Below, piece by piece: positions 48,785-59,777 of a stretch of 64,000 nt of DNA. The notes beneath the pieces were generated by a model. It had not been told where the DNA came from. It saw only the letters and a list, made by a program, of their open reading frames with translations, and made no database searches. Made by a program: the position numbers and the translations under genes. The stretch is from Euonymus europaeus (lineage: Eukaryota; Streptophyta; Magnoliopsida; Celastrales; Celastraceae), in NCBI GenBank assembly GCA_963580455.1, contig OY756962.1, positions 19,362,001-19,426,000 of the forward strand, read 5' to 3'. How positions within the stretch are numbered: position 1 is the stretch's first letter; the number at the start of each line of letters is the position of its first letter.

Positions 48785-49934
48785 TATAGTGTTGTTATGA
48801 CAATACTCTTCATAGTATTTTGTAATGTAGAACACCTAATATATTAAGGTAATAGCTCTACCATGATATGTAGATGACAGTGGTTGTACGGTTATAAAAT
48901 TATGACTGACTTACACTAATGTCTTTTTATACATTGGTTAATATCGCATCCTTTATTTAAAAATTATATTTTCATATGGTCACAAAGTGGTCTAAATTGT
49001 CTGTCATATTGGTTATTACATTGTATTGTCAGAAAATCACAATTCCGGAAACAATAGTTCGATGAAGTATTAATGTGAAAAGATAATGTAAAATTGTTGG
49101 ACATAACTTACATTAACAAATGAAGGTATTACTAAAGTGTAAATATATCATTTAATTAGGAGTGTTTATTAGACTGTCTTTTATGACATGGTTAAATGCA
49201 CTGACACTGTGAAATTGTGAAAAATAAATGTAATTGCAATAATTCCCTAACGTCCGCTCAGCTAGGCTAATAAGCTAATATTCGATTGTAATTGATCTTC
49301 TATTACGCTTAATATAGGACTTAATAACTCTTTAAGCAACAAACACACTATTAAGTGGTGACACTAGAATTAAGCCCCTATCATGTAAGTGTTTATTACA
49401 TTGTGTTTTACGACATTACAAATGCAATAACACTATCTCACGGTTAACAATTGAAATTAACAATTGATGCAAAAATTCTCTAACATAAACTCAGTTGGTA
49501 TAATAAGCTCATTTTAGACTGTAATTAATATTCTATTATGATAAATAATAGGACATAACATAACAATCATAGATAGAAACACTATTACGTTGCCACCCCA
49601 TAATTAAAGCCACTGAATCTCAATGGATATTACACTGACACACATCGACATAAATATAACCATTGATATACACATCACACAAAAACATTCACCAATTATT
49701 TGATAAAAAACATTGACAACATGATTTCACGAAAAACATTACCTAAATTACAACTTCAATCATTCTTAAAATACTGAGCATGTTGTCCATAGAGTGATTA
49801 CAAACATAAAATAATCATTTATCTCTCACTAAGAAACAAGTGCACGAATTACCATCCAAACTCCAAACTAATTAAACTAAATATTTAAATTAAACATAAC
49901 AACTTATAAAGTGTACATGCATATTAGTACTTAG
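48785..49934. repeat. Region between convergent genes with tandem doublet
   Basis: No gene is visible. It should hold the 3' ends of both convergent transcripts. An imperfect tandem duplication of about 240 bp spans roughly 49150-49385 and 49386-49625; paired landmarks are GTGTTTATTA, AATTCCCTAAC/AATTCTCTAAC, AATAAGCT and ATTAAGCC/ATTAAAGCC. Confidence 0.6.
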
Positions 49935-52285
49935 TCATGTGATCTCAACATCCTCGTTTCTCTGCGCTGCTACACCAGTTGTGCTACTGCTGCCCCGGCG
50001 GCGCTTTCTTCCCCATATCCTCTTCTTAATCACACTAAGCGGACGACCCTTACCTCTTTTAGGTATTGGGTTATTGGAATTGGAGGTCACTTGTACCGAA
50101 GGACTAACTGCACCACCAGACAACTGTTTGGCATAATCATCAATCCATTTCATCACGCCCATATAGTGAACCTCACTTTCAGCAATTGCATCCGCAAAAC
50201 TATTAAATGATTTTACCATATCATTATATCGTTTGTGTTCAATAGTGGTTGACCAACTAGAATAATTCACCTTCACCCGTGAATGACATCTTTTCACATC
50301 CTTCCTCCATCGTCTACAAACATATATCAACGGCAGTGTGTACTCATCATTCGCTATAAGAACAGTGAGAGCATGTCGGCACAAAATGCCCCTGAACTCA
50401 AAACCCAAACAAGTACAACTCACCTCCAACCCATCGTACAATACCTGAAACATTACTTTCTTTCTCCCAGCTTCTCCAAACACCACATCTTCATTCACAT
50501 AGTATCGCACATGGTAGGGTAGCTTCTCAGTTGATTTAATTCCACAATACATCATCCCAATCAACTCCTTTTGGAACTCAAGGAACTTGTTAGCCGTATA
50601 AAACTTTCGAACCTGAGACTCCATTTCATAAATTGTAGAACAAGAAATTTGCTTGTTAATCGATTCAAAATCAGCCAAGTTCTCTTTCTCAATCTTCTTC
50701 CGTAAGGCATTCTTATACTGTTCTACAAACTGTTTTAACGTAGTCTTAGAATTCACATACCCATCGAAAAATGCATTCATACTTTCACTACGACCAGTTG
50801 TCGACATCCCTGCCCAAAAATGTATTTTAACAAAAATTGAAACCCACATCTCCTTCTTCAAATACAATTGACAAAGCCAAACATTCCCCTCCAATGAATG
50901 AAGATACATCAACATCCTCCAAGTTTCTGATAAATTTAAAAATAACATTGAACTGATATAAGAAAAATATAATTACATTGAACAATTGAAAATAAAAACA
51001 TATAACGATAAGAATAATGTTATAAATTTCACAATGAGAAAATTAAATTCATTTTAAAAAAAACATGATATGTAAACATACCTACAATGTAATAACCTTG
51101 AACTTATATAAGCAAAAATAATTACATTTAATAATTGGTAATAACATGCAATGTAAAAATAACAACAATGTAATTACCTTCAAAATCATCAATGCTTTGG
51201 GAATCATACACGGCTGCGCCAGGCAACTGGGTAATAGCTTCATAATCTCTGTGAGAGCCTAACTTCTCTGGTACTTTCTTCATGATATGCCACAAACACC
51301 ATCTGTGCCTAGTGTTTGGAAATACGATATCAATGGCATTCTTCATTGCCAAGTCTTGATCAGTAATAATACCCAGCGGGGGTACACCACCCATGCAAGC
51401 CAACCAAGTACTAAATAACCAAACAAAAGTCCTGGTATCTTCATTGGAAATTAGACCACAACCAAGTAGAATCGAATGACCATGATGATTTACACCCACA
51501 AAAGGCGCAAATGGCATGTCATATTTGTTCGTCAAATACGTCGTATCAAATGTAATAACATCACCGAATTCTTGATACGCTGCCCTGCTATGCGGATCAG
51601 CCCAAAATACATTCCTCAACCGCCCCTCGTCATCCCAATCAATAAGTGAGAAAAACCCATCATTGTTAGATTGCATTCTCAAGAAATAACTTTGCATCGC
51701 ATCTGCATCCCCAAGACCAAGACGAATTCCTCTAGCTCTAGCAATGAGATTCCGACTATCCCTCTCTAAAAATGGTAAATCCTCATGTCCACCAGCTTCA
51801 ATCACAAATGAATTGTGACTTTTATTTGGCCTAATACCTGCAATGTCATTAATCTCCAATTGCCTCTTCACATGCGGACTTATCTCTCTATTGCATCTAA
51901 AGAACCTCGATTGGCTCGGACTCAAATTGTGATTATGTTCATCATCAAACATTGTAATCTCCCATTTACCCTCGGCTGATAGACGGGCAGCCAATCTAGC
52001 CTTGCAATCATTTTTAGAAGAAGCACGATGGTTTACCAAAATCTTTGACCGACTTTGAAATTTATCGGACCTCCCACAACTAAAAGTCAGGTATCTATGA
52101 ATCCCATTGACATCCTTAGTTATAGACCTCTTCTTCACAGAAAATCCATTTGCATTCCCATATTCTTTGTAAAAATTAAACATATCATCGACAGAATCAA
52201 ACATCATGCCCGGAGTCGGAGCATTTGATCCAACTGGCTCAACAACATCATACACATTGTCACCTGGTTCAATCAGATTGAGCAT
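49935..52285 (-). CDS. FAR1/FHY3-type MULE transposase, intact
   Basis: Two minus-strand exons, 52285-51178 and 50926-49935, join through a GT...AG intron into 699 codons without a stop. Residues about 28-125 form the FAR1 DNA-binding domain (TFSCG, KNDCKARL, EHNHNL zinc ligands). The MULE transposase core carries a plausible DDE set: D247 in FDTTY, D309 in ITDQD and E417 in RSES, with the CLWH motif between them. A SWIM zinc finger follows near residue 535 (CTCLGFEF then CRH), then a basic C-terminus with a KRGKGRP AT-hook-like motif. The start ATG at 52285 lies just after a good splice acceptor (TTTTTATGTGCAG), implying a 5' untranslated exon. The length is within the range of FAR1-related proteins. 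It could be an active MULE transposase or a domesticated transcription factor; complete DDE residues beside a Ulp1 gene favour the transposon view. Confidence 0.9.
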
Positions 52286-53060
52286 TGTCCCACTGCACAT
52301 AAAAATTGTAACTACAAAATCAACATAATACAAACCTGACATAATGCATAGTTATAGAAATTAATGCTAAATCTCAATCATATACCCTCACAAAAATCAA
52401 AAACAAAAATCTTGACATATTACAATATTAATAAGCCATAAAAAAATCTCAATCTAAACACATTAAATGTAGTAGTACAGGGGAAAAAACAAAAAATACA
52501 TTCGCAATGTAATAAATGCATATTCATTACATTAACACAATGTGAAAAAAACTGAGGAAAAAAACCCAATCCAACTAAAAGTACAAAAAACACTATGCAC
52601 TGTGTAGCTTAAAAACAGAAAATCAATCCAAAAACGCCAATCCAGAAACTGAGTATCTAGATCTAGTATAAAACCCATAAAAAAACCACAAAACACAATG
52701 CAATAATGTCTTCACACATAGGATTAACATAAATACATAATTTAACTGAACACATTTATCTCACATTAAACTAAGAAACAATCCCAATGTAATAAATGCA
52801 TCTTCATTAGATTAACACAATGTAAAAAAACCTGAGAAAAAAAACACAATCCAGCTAAAAGTATAAAAATCACTATGCACGGTGAAGTTTTAAATACACA
52901 AAATCAATCCAAAAACACCAATCCAAAAACTGAGTAGCTCGATCTAGCCTATAAAAAAACTCCATGACGAACTACATTTGAGATTAAAATAACAAAAATA
53001 CCAACTAAACACTAACCAGTAAGAGATCTACAACAATGACGACCTAAAATAGGACAAGAC
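52286..53060. repeat. FAR1 5' region with tandem doublet
   Basis: Two imperfect units of about 285 bp start near 52508 and 52790: both contain AATAAATGCAT, TTCATTA, AACACAATGT, CACTATGCAC and AATCAATCCAAAAAC blocks. It lies in the presumed 5' untranslated intron of the FAR1-type gene. No coding sequence is seen. Confidence 0.65.
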
Positions 53061-53929
53061 AATGCAAAAAAAATTGGAGATGCAATACCTTAAAGAAGAA
53101 GCTGAACACGACTTCCCTTCAGATTCTTCCATTATTCTTCAATCAAAAATCAAGCAACATATTATAATGGCCAATGTTTCAGGAAAAATGTCGCCAAAAC
53201 TCACTTCTTCCAAGCAGTCTAGTTCGATAACCCCAAATCTAACCCTGGTAAACCGTACAAATCAGACAGGATGAGAGAGAAGCGGGAAGTGCATTATTCT
53301 AGGCGGGATGATGGTCAACACCTCGGGACCCTACCCATTAAAGAAATTGTAATAGCATTAGTGGCATGCTGATGTGTCTTGCCAGCTAGATTATGTATCT
53401 TATGTAATAAACAGTTTAGGGATACAAATCATTTTCGATTAGAAACTGATTGCAGAATAAGAGGGGTGGTACTAGGAAATGTCCCCTCTTTATTTCCACT
53501 TCCACCCAATCATCCTCACAATTCAATCCCCCCCCATGACTTCACGCTAGGTGCGTCTAAATTCAGTCAACTTTTTGCTATATATAGAACTACGAGTAGG
53601 CTGATTCTTCAAAGGCCAAAGTTGATATCCACGTCAGTAACATGTAGGGATAATCATTTTTAATTTAACAGTTACTTGAGATAAAAAAGCAACTTCAAAA
53701 TTCAAAAGTGGCACAATGTGTCCCATTGAAAGAAACTCATGCCTAACCATATTAATTAATTGAATTCAGACAATCAATATTAATAATTAATTTTCAACTT
53801 AAAATAAAAACATTCTCAAGGTGGCATATTATTTATATATTTATTATTTTCAATCAAGTCATATTGTTGAGGAATAGCAGTACCCACGTGTCCACAAAGT
53901 CAAGAAAGTATCCAATTACAGGAAAGCTG
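53061..53929. repeat. FAR1 promoter side and unassigned DNA
   Basis: The stretch 53070-53280 probably contains the first untranslated exon of the FAR1-type gene on the minus strand (an AAG followed by GTATTGCATC gives a possible donor near 53088). Beyond that I see no gene. GTGGCATGCTGA at 53361-53372 recurs at 44043-44054 in the same orientation. Confidence 0.35.
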
Positions 53930-53939
53930 AGTCTCTCGT

Positions 53940-54960
53940 TAATTTTAAGTCTTTTATTTCTGACAAAAATAAAAGTAGTAAACTTTAAGTTTTGTTATTA
54001 TTGATAAAAGTAAAAAGAGACAAGTATAAAAAATGCCCCTGAAGTTTCGATTTTGGGTCATTTTGGCCCCTCAACCTTTTTTCAGGCCAAAAGAACTCTT
54101 CAACTTTCAAATACGGGCACGTTTTAGGTGAAACCCATATCAGTTTTAGGTGACAAAAGACGATGAAAGTTCTGGGTTCTTGGAAGTAACCGTGAGGAGA
54201 ATATTAGATATGGGTTTCACTGCTAGGTAAGATTGGATCGAATTTGGGTTTCATTAACTTGATTAATCGATTTGTTTCAGGTGAAGGACTGGTGACGTGA
54301 GGCGTGGGACGGTTAGACCAAACAGATGCAAGTGTCACCGGAGAAGATGGAGTTTCACCAGAGAATACAGAGATTTAAGCTTTTTTTTACTTTTTTTATT
54401 ATGTGTTTTAATCCATGTCACGTTTGGCACTAAAAAAAATAATTAAAAAAATTATACATCAGCACTTAATGGACATGTCAGCTATTTTTGACGGAATTTA
54501 GTCAAAAGGGCTAACATGGCTCGTATTTGAAAGTTGAGTAATTCTTTTGGCCTGAAAAATAGTTGAGGGGCCAAAATGACCCAAAATCGAAACTTCAGGG
54601 GTATTTTCGATACTTATCCCAATTAAAAATAATAAACTTTATGTTATTTTCTCTCGTATTTGATGCTTATTTTGGTACTGACAAAAGTAAAAGTAATAAA
54701 TTTTAAGTCTTGTTATTGCTGACAAAAGTAAAAGTAGTAAACTTTAAGTCTTATTATTACTGACGAAAGTAAAAGTAATAAACTTTATTCTTTTTATTAC
54801 TAATAAATTTATGTCTTGTTATTACAGATAAAAGTAAAAGTAATAAACATTATGTCTTGTTATTATTGATGAAAGTAAAAGTAATAAACTTCATGCCATT
54901 TTCTCTCATAGTTGATGCTTATTTTGGTACGGACAAAAGTAAAAGTAGCAAGCTCATAAT
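53940..54960. repeat. Short tandem array upstream of MULE copy B
   Basis: Units of about 45-50 bp read (C/G)TGACAAAAGTAAAAGTA followed by ATAAACTTTAAGTCTTGTTATT, with at least seven degenerate copies. A longer repeat (ATTTTCTCTC then TTGATGCTTATTTTGGTAC) occurs at about 54648 and 54899. The MITE at 54017-54620 splits the array. Confidence 0.8.
54017..54620. mobile_element. MULE-type MITE with about 100-bp TIRs
   Basis: A 604-bp element with long terminal inverted repeats: the left end (ATGCCCCTGAAGTTTCGATT and GGGTCATTTTGGCCCCTCAA) is mirrored at the right end over about 100 bp with few mismatches. Flanking 9-bp sequences AAGTAAAAA (54008-54016) and AATTAAAAA (54621-54629) differ at one base and fit a Mutator-type target duplication. 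It has no coding capacity. Confidence 0.88.
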
Positions 54961-55136
54961 TTATTTGTTATACTTTACATTTTAAAAAAATATTTAAAAA
55001 AGTATCATAACCCAAATGAAGATGAGGGTTTTTTTTTAACTATAAAAGGAAGTGAGGTTTTCCATAATAGATCAAAACTAGAAAATCCTGATCGTCCCTT
55101 GATCGTTTTTAGCTTCTCTCTTCTCTCTTATAAATT

Positions 55137-56993
55137 ATGGATGAATATTTTAAGTTTTGGGATGAAGATTTATGTTTGTTAAGCCATTCACTGGAGGTAA
55201 AAATGCTACTTTTGAGAAGCATGTGTGATTATAAGTTTTTTCTAATGTTATTATTGTAAACTAATTCGGTTATTTAATGTACAGCAGGATGATCAACACA
55301 GATCGATAAAAGTAGAATCAGACAATTATCAAGTAGAAACAGATTATACAAAATAGTTTACAACTAATTTGGTATAATAATTAAAGAGATATTTTATTTT
55401 ATAATATTTTAAATTTGAAATAATATTAATATATTTTTTATTGGATATTTCATTGTCGTGAATATTTAATCAAATGGACACAAGATATAGAACGAGCACT
55501 GAGATTTATTATGATTATTGTCAGTTCAAATGAATGTCAATTTGGACAGAAGCCTAAACTGACACTGCAATGTGAGCGAAGTAGACAATATCGATCATTA
55601 AAAAGTTCATCCAAATCAACTGATACTAAAAAATGCAACTGTCCATTTCTTTTAAAAGATATGAAGTTAAAAATCGAAGATGCTTGGAGTCTGAGGGTTA
55701 TGTGTGGGATCCATAATCATCCTGCCGCAAGTTATATGGAAGGTCATGCATATGCTGGTAGATTATCACAGGATGAAACTAACATAATGATTGATTTGTC
55801 ATAAAACTTAGTAAAGCCACATGAAATATTATCTACATTGAAGGATAGAGACCCATATAATGTGACAACATTAAAGATGATTTTATAATACTCGCCAAAA
55901 ACATCGAGTTGCTAAAATGACAGAGAGAAATCAAATCCAACAATTAATGTATCTACTAAGTCAGCATGATTACGTTTCGAGGTATAAGAGTGACAATGAG
56001 TCAAACCAGATCCAAGAATTATTTTTTGTTCTTTTCACATGGGCGTTAAGTTGTCTGAAGGCTACTAGGGATTGGTGTTTATCACCAAGGGTGGTGTTGA
56101 TTGACAGAGATTTAGCATTAATGAATGTTATTGATCATGTCTTCCCATAGTCAACTGCTTTATTGTGCAAATGACATATTTGAAGGAATTTAGCAGTGAA
56201 TTATAAGAAACTATTTGAAGACAAAAATACCTAGTATAGTTTCAATTCCATGTGGCATTATCTAGAGAACTCTGAAATTATTGAAGATTATTTCATAAGG
56301 TTGTCATTTATCGAACGATTATTTCACAGGTATCTATCAAAAAAAAATTCATTTATCATTTTAGTTGATTTTTCATTAAAATGCATTAATTTATCTATCA
56401 AACACTTATTCCATAGGTATCCAAGAGCAATAAATTATATCAAATCGGTGTGTCTCGATAAATATAAGGAGAAATTTGTTACTACTTGGACTAATAAATC
56501 GATGCATTTCGATAATAGAACTACAAATCGAGCTGAAAGTCAACATGCAAAACTGAAAAAATATTTACCAAATTCAATGGAGAATCTTGTGTCCATCTAG
56601 TCACAGGTTTACAGTCTTTTGGAGGTATAATTCACTTCTATCAAAGCATCACTTGAAAACAGTGTTAATTTTGTGCAACATGATTTCAGAACTTCAATAT
56701 TCAACAAATTAAGAGGTTCTGCTTCAACTGCTACGTTATATTATATTTTGGCAGAGGTGAAACGTTCTAATAACGTTGTCCATGATCCTGACTTATGTGG
56801 TTGTGAAACCAAATTATCTCACGACTTACCTTGCACACATGAGATCTCTAAGTACAAGATGGAAGTCCGTCCAATTCCACTATTTTCAATTGATCGATTC
56901 TGGAGAAAGCTAGACTTCAAGTCCATCACTACATTGGAGGACGATGATATAAATTGTAGTGTTGAGATTGATTTATTCACGAAATTTTTTTAA
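55137..56993 (+). pseudogene. FAR1/MULE transposase relic of copy B
   Basis: Collinear with copy A: a short first exon from 55137 (MDEYFKFWDEDLCLLSH) followed by an intron, the FAR1-like block at 55511-55804 (CGIHNHPAA, GRLSQDE), a MULE core remnant at 56030-56150 (FTWALSCLKAT, VLIDRDLALMN with the second catalytic Asp present), the YPRAINYIKS block at 56250-56600 and a SWIM zinc finger at 56800-56860 (CGCET then PCTH). TAA at 55801, a deletion in the core that removes the first catalytic Asp region, and further frame breaks make it non-functional. It ends without the OTU domain. Confidence 0.85.
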
Positions 56994-57342
56994 AAGCAGT
57001 CAAGACCTGGTAAATTTCAATTGTTACAGAAATTACATGAAATTATCAATCCCTCATCTACTTTTTGATTCTGATTAGTTTTTTTGGTGATTTAGTTCAT
57101 TTGATTTAGTTGAGAATGTTTGAGATTGCATCCTTGTAACATTTGTTTTCCTTTTAGTTGATTTTTTTTTTAAAATATTTCTATTGTGGTTTCCTTGAGT
57201 TTTTCGAATAATCACCTACATACATGGATAAATAATCATTTGTTTAATGGATCCCACATATTATAAAAATATATTCTACAATACTTTAAAATATTTTATC
57301 GATTAGTAAATTTTATAATATATTTTTTTAAACTATAACTAC

Positions 57343-57862
57343 TGATGACGTCTCAAACTTGTAAGTTATAAAGACGTATCAATATAGGTCCGAACAAAGG
57401 CTTCCTCAGCTTGATGATCTACTTCCTTGGCTTGACTATCTTCTCGGTAGAAGTTATCCTGTAATAATGAGCAAACATAAACTAAAGGCCCGCCAGAGAG
57501 TGTTCTCTGGCGTTGGCGCTCCGATGCTTAAGTCAGATGATAGCACAGAGAAACTCTCAGAAGAACATTGCTCGGTGTTCTTGGGAAAGGAGTAAACAAT
57601 GTTTTTGTGAAAAAAAAAGTTTTCCTTTTTACCTATGGGGTAACCCCCTTTATATAGTGAAAGTGCTTTCCATTAATAGAATTTGAGTTGTGGTGAATAA
57701 TACATTGCCAAATGAAGAAGTTACTGTTCCGGAAGAAGGGCATTGAGAAGAATAACTTCATTTCTCGGTACCGAGCAACGGATGGTAGAGTGGAAACTAC
57801 TACACTGCTAACAGTTCTGCCACGTCTCTTACTCTTAATGGAGAGGATAATTATCCTCATCA
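57343..57862 (-). repeat. 3' LTR of a minus-strand Tat-lineage element
   Basis: The plus-strand sequence starts TGATGACGTC and ends CCTCATCA, forming a 6-bp terminal inverted repeat TGATGA/TCATCA. On the minus strand the right edge is preceded by CTGAGGGGGTAAA, a purine-rich priming tract, which sets the orientation and the 520-bp length. A TATA box (CTATATAAAG on the minus strand) lies at about 57650. The five bases to its left, ACTAC (57338-57342), should be repeated after the 5' LTR beyond this window. Confidence 0.75.
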
Positions 57863-59600
57863 TTTACCCCCTCAGACCTGTGATTGGTTGCTAGTAACGA
57901 CCAATGATAGGTCTGGCTTAGCTGTCGTCTTTATGGATTGGCTTCCCCGAGGGTGGCATTGATGACAAGACTGACTCGCCCAAAATAGGTAAGTGGATTA
58001 ACGCTTTCCCAAGTGTAGGTTTGTCAAAGTAATAATAGGAGTGAATCCCAAATCGTCTCACAAAGACTTTTGGTTTCGGCTTGGGTCTATGGATTATTAA
58101 CCTAATTACTTAATTAAATATGGTATTCACAATGTTAAGTGTGGCAAAATTGCACTAACCATTGGTTAGATTCGGTTTTCTCTCTTGGGGTGATTGATTG
58201 AACTAAACCCTAATATACGAAATGAGAATTAAATACTAAACTACTGTAGAAAATAAAAATGGAAATAAGCACAACATAATAAAATGTAAAACATAACATA
58301 AAACGTTCAAGCACAAACTAAATCGGAATGGAAATATTCAAGTAGATTAAACTAGAACTATGAATCCAAATGCGATAATAAAATGAAATAACAATAAGAA
58401 AGAGGAGTTTAGAGATCAAATCCAATGTCGAATGTTGAGGTGAATCGGCCTTCCAATCTACAAATAGAAGTTGAGGGTAATCCAACTTGGGCTCTTCTCA
58501 AGCTCTACAAGGAGGAAGAACTTCTTCTTCACGTTGGTTGGGTCTCCAAGACTCCTAGCAATCTCCAATAGACTTATTTTCGAACCCCAAGCAAGAATCA
58601 AAGATGAAGAACCAGGTAAGAGAACAAAAACCTTAGAGAATATGTATTTTCGGCCAAAATGAGTGTTGTGTCAAGAATGGGGTCTCCTCCCCCTAAAAAA
58701 CCTAATACCTGTCTTAAAAGACCATCCTAACCTATTACAAATAAGTCCCATTGGTCAAATAAAGTAATTAGACAAGTTTGCCCGTCAAGAATTGAGTAAA
58801 AATCATAAAACCCGAAATTACTGGAACTGTTCGAGGCAGCATCTTGTTTTAATTCCACAGACTTCAATTCTCAATGGATTTATGCGTATGAGCACTCGTT
58901 GGAAATATCTGGATGTCTACTTCAACTTTGTAGAAGAACGTTTCTTCAAATTAGATCATGTTTACCTTCCAAAGTCGATCCGAAAATTATTGCGCAGATT
59001 TTTATGCTTGAAAATGCCACTGTCCGCCTTTCTTCTTGAAGCGTCCGGACGCCTTCTGATACCGTCCGGACAGTTGACAGTAAACTTCAATTTTGCAGCT
59101 CCTTTTATGTCTTTTCTTCCATATTCAACCCCGATCAATCCGGAGCCTACAAAACCCATTCAAACAAGTCATAAATGACTGAAACATACTTAAACAAGTG
59201 TCAAAACCATTTTTAGGTTGATAGAACAAAATACGGCATATTAAAACTCAAATGCTTAAGAGATAACATTTCCACAACTTCTAACCATTATGCCCAAAAC
59301 TTGAATTTCATATCTCTAAGCTACCAAACCAACTTGAGCCACTAGAAAACACTTAAAATGACTATGTCAAAGTGTTGAAATATGCATTGGCTCATTAACA
59401 TGGATTTCGGCAACTCAAACCTAAAATGTGGTTTTTAAGCATTGAAATTCAACTTTTTACTTTCAAAACTCCACAAAAATATGCAAAATATCATCCCAAT
59501 CAAAGACCTCGGAGGGTCTGGATTGAATCTAAGGTGATCCAACGGTTCTACAATGAGCAGGGACTGTGCGGTCCGGATAAGGGGATGCCAATTGACTCAT
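57863..59600. repeat. Non-coding region between 3' LTR and antisense ORF
   Basis: No coding motif is visible. From about 57960 the sequence looks like another inserted LTR-type repeat (CCAAATCGTCTCACAAAGAC near 58050) but I could not find its ends. Two GTCCGGAC palindromes occur at about 59043 and 59068. AT-rich, A-rich DNA follows to about 59500. Confidence 0.4.
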
Positions 59601-59777
59601 GATTGGGTCTGTTGATCGGTGCGGTCTTGCACTATAAATAGTGAAGACGTTGCTTTTGACGGTCACTTGCTTCTAATTTTGAGAGACCCGAGCTTAGAGA
59701 GTACCGAGCAAATATATTCTTCTCATCCCGAGCGTACTTTATTCCTCGTCCTCGTCTTCACTTTCAGGTACGAGAAA
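59601..59777 (+). promoter_or_regulatory. Promoter of the antisense accessory gene
   Basis: A good TATA box, CTATAAATA, lies at 59632-59640, and about 138 bp later the first ATG of the accessory reading frame follows at 59778 in the context GAAAATGTC. The intervening DNA is CT-rich, like a plant 5' leader. The box faces the plus strand, opposite to the host retroelement. Confidence 0.65.

Larger units (their letters stand above)
53930..57342 (+). mobile_element. MULE copy B (FAR1-type, OTU domain absent)
   Basis: This is the same MULE family as copy A in the opposite orientation. Its gene starts at 55137 (MDEYFKFW), parallel to copy A, and its 3' terminal stretch (57190-57330, TCGAATAATCACCTACATA and CACATATTATAAA) matches 23240-23400 inverted. 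The OTU domain present in copy A is missing; coding similarity stops after the SWIM region near 56993. The 5' flank carries a 45-50-bp tandem repeat (53940-54000 and 54640-54960) interrupted by a MITE (54017-54620). A possible TATA box (TATAAAAGG) lies at about 55042. The right edge is set by the LTR starting at 57343. Confidence 0.75.
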
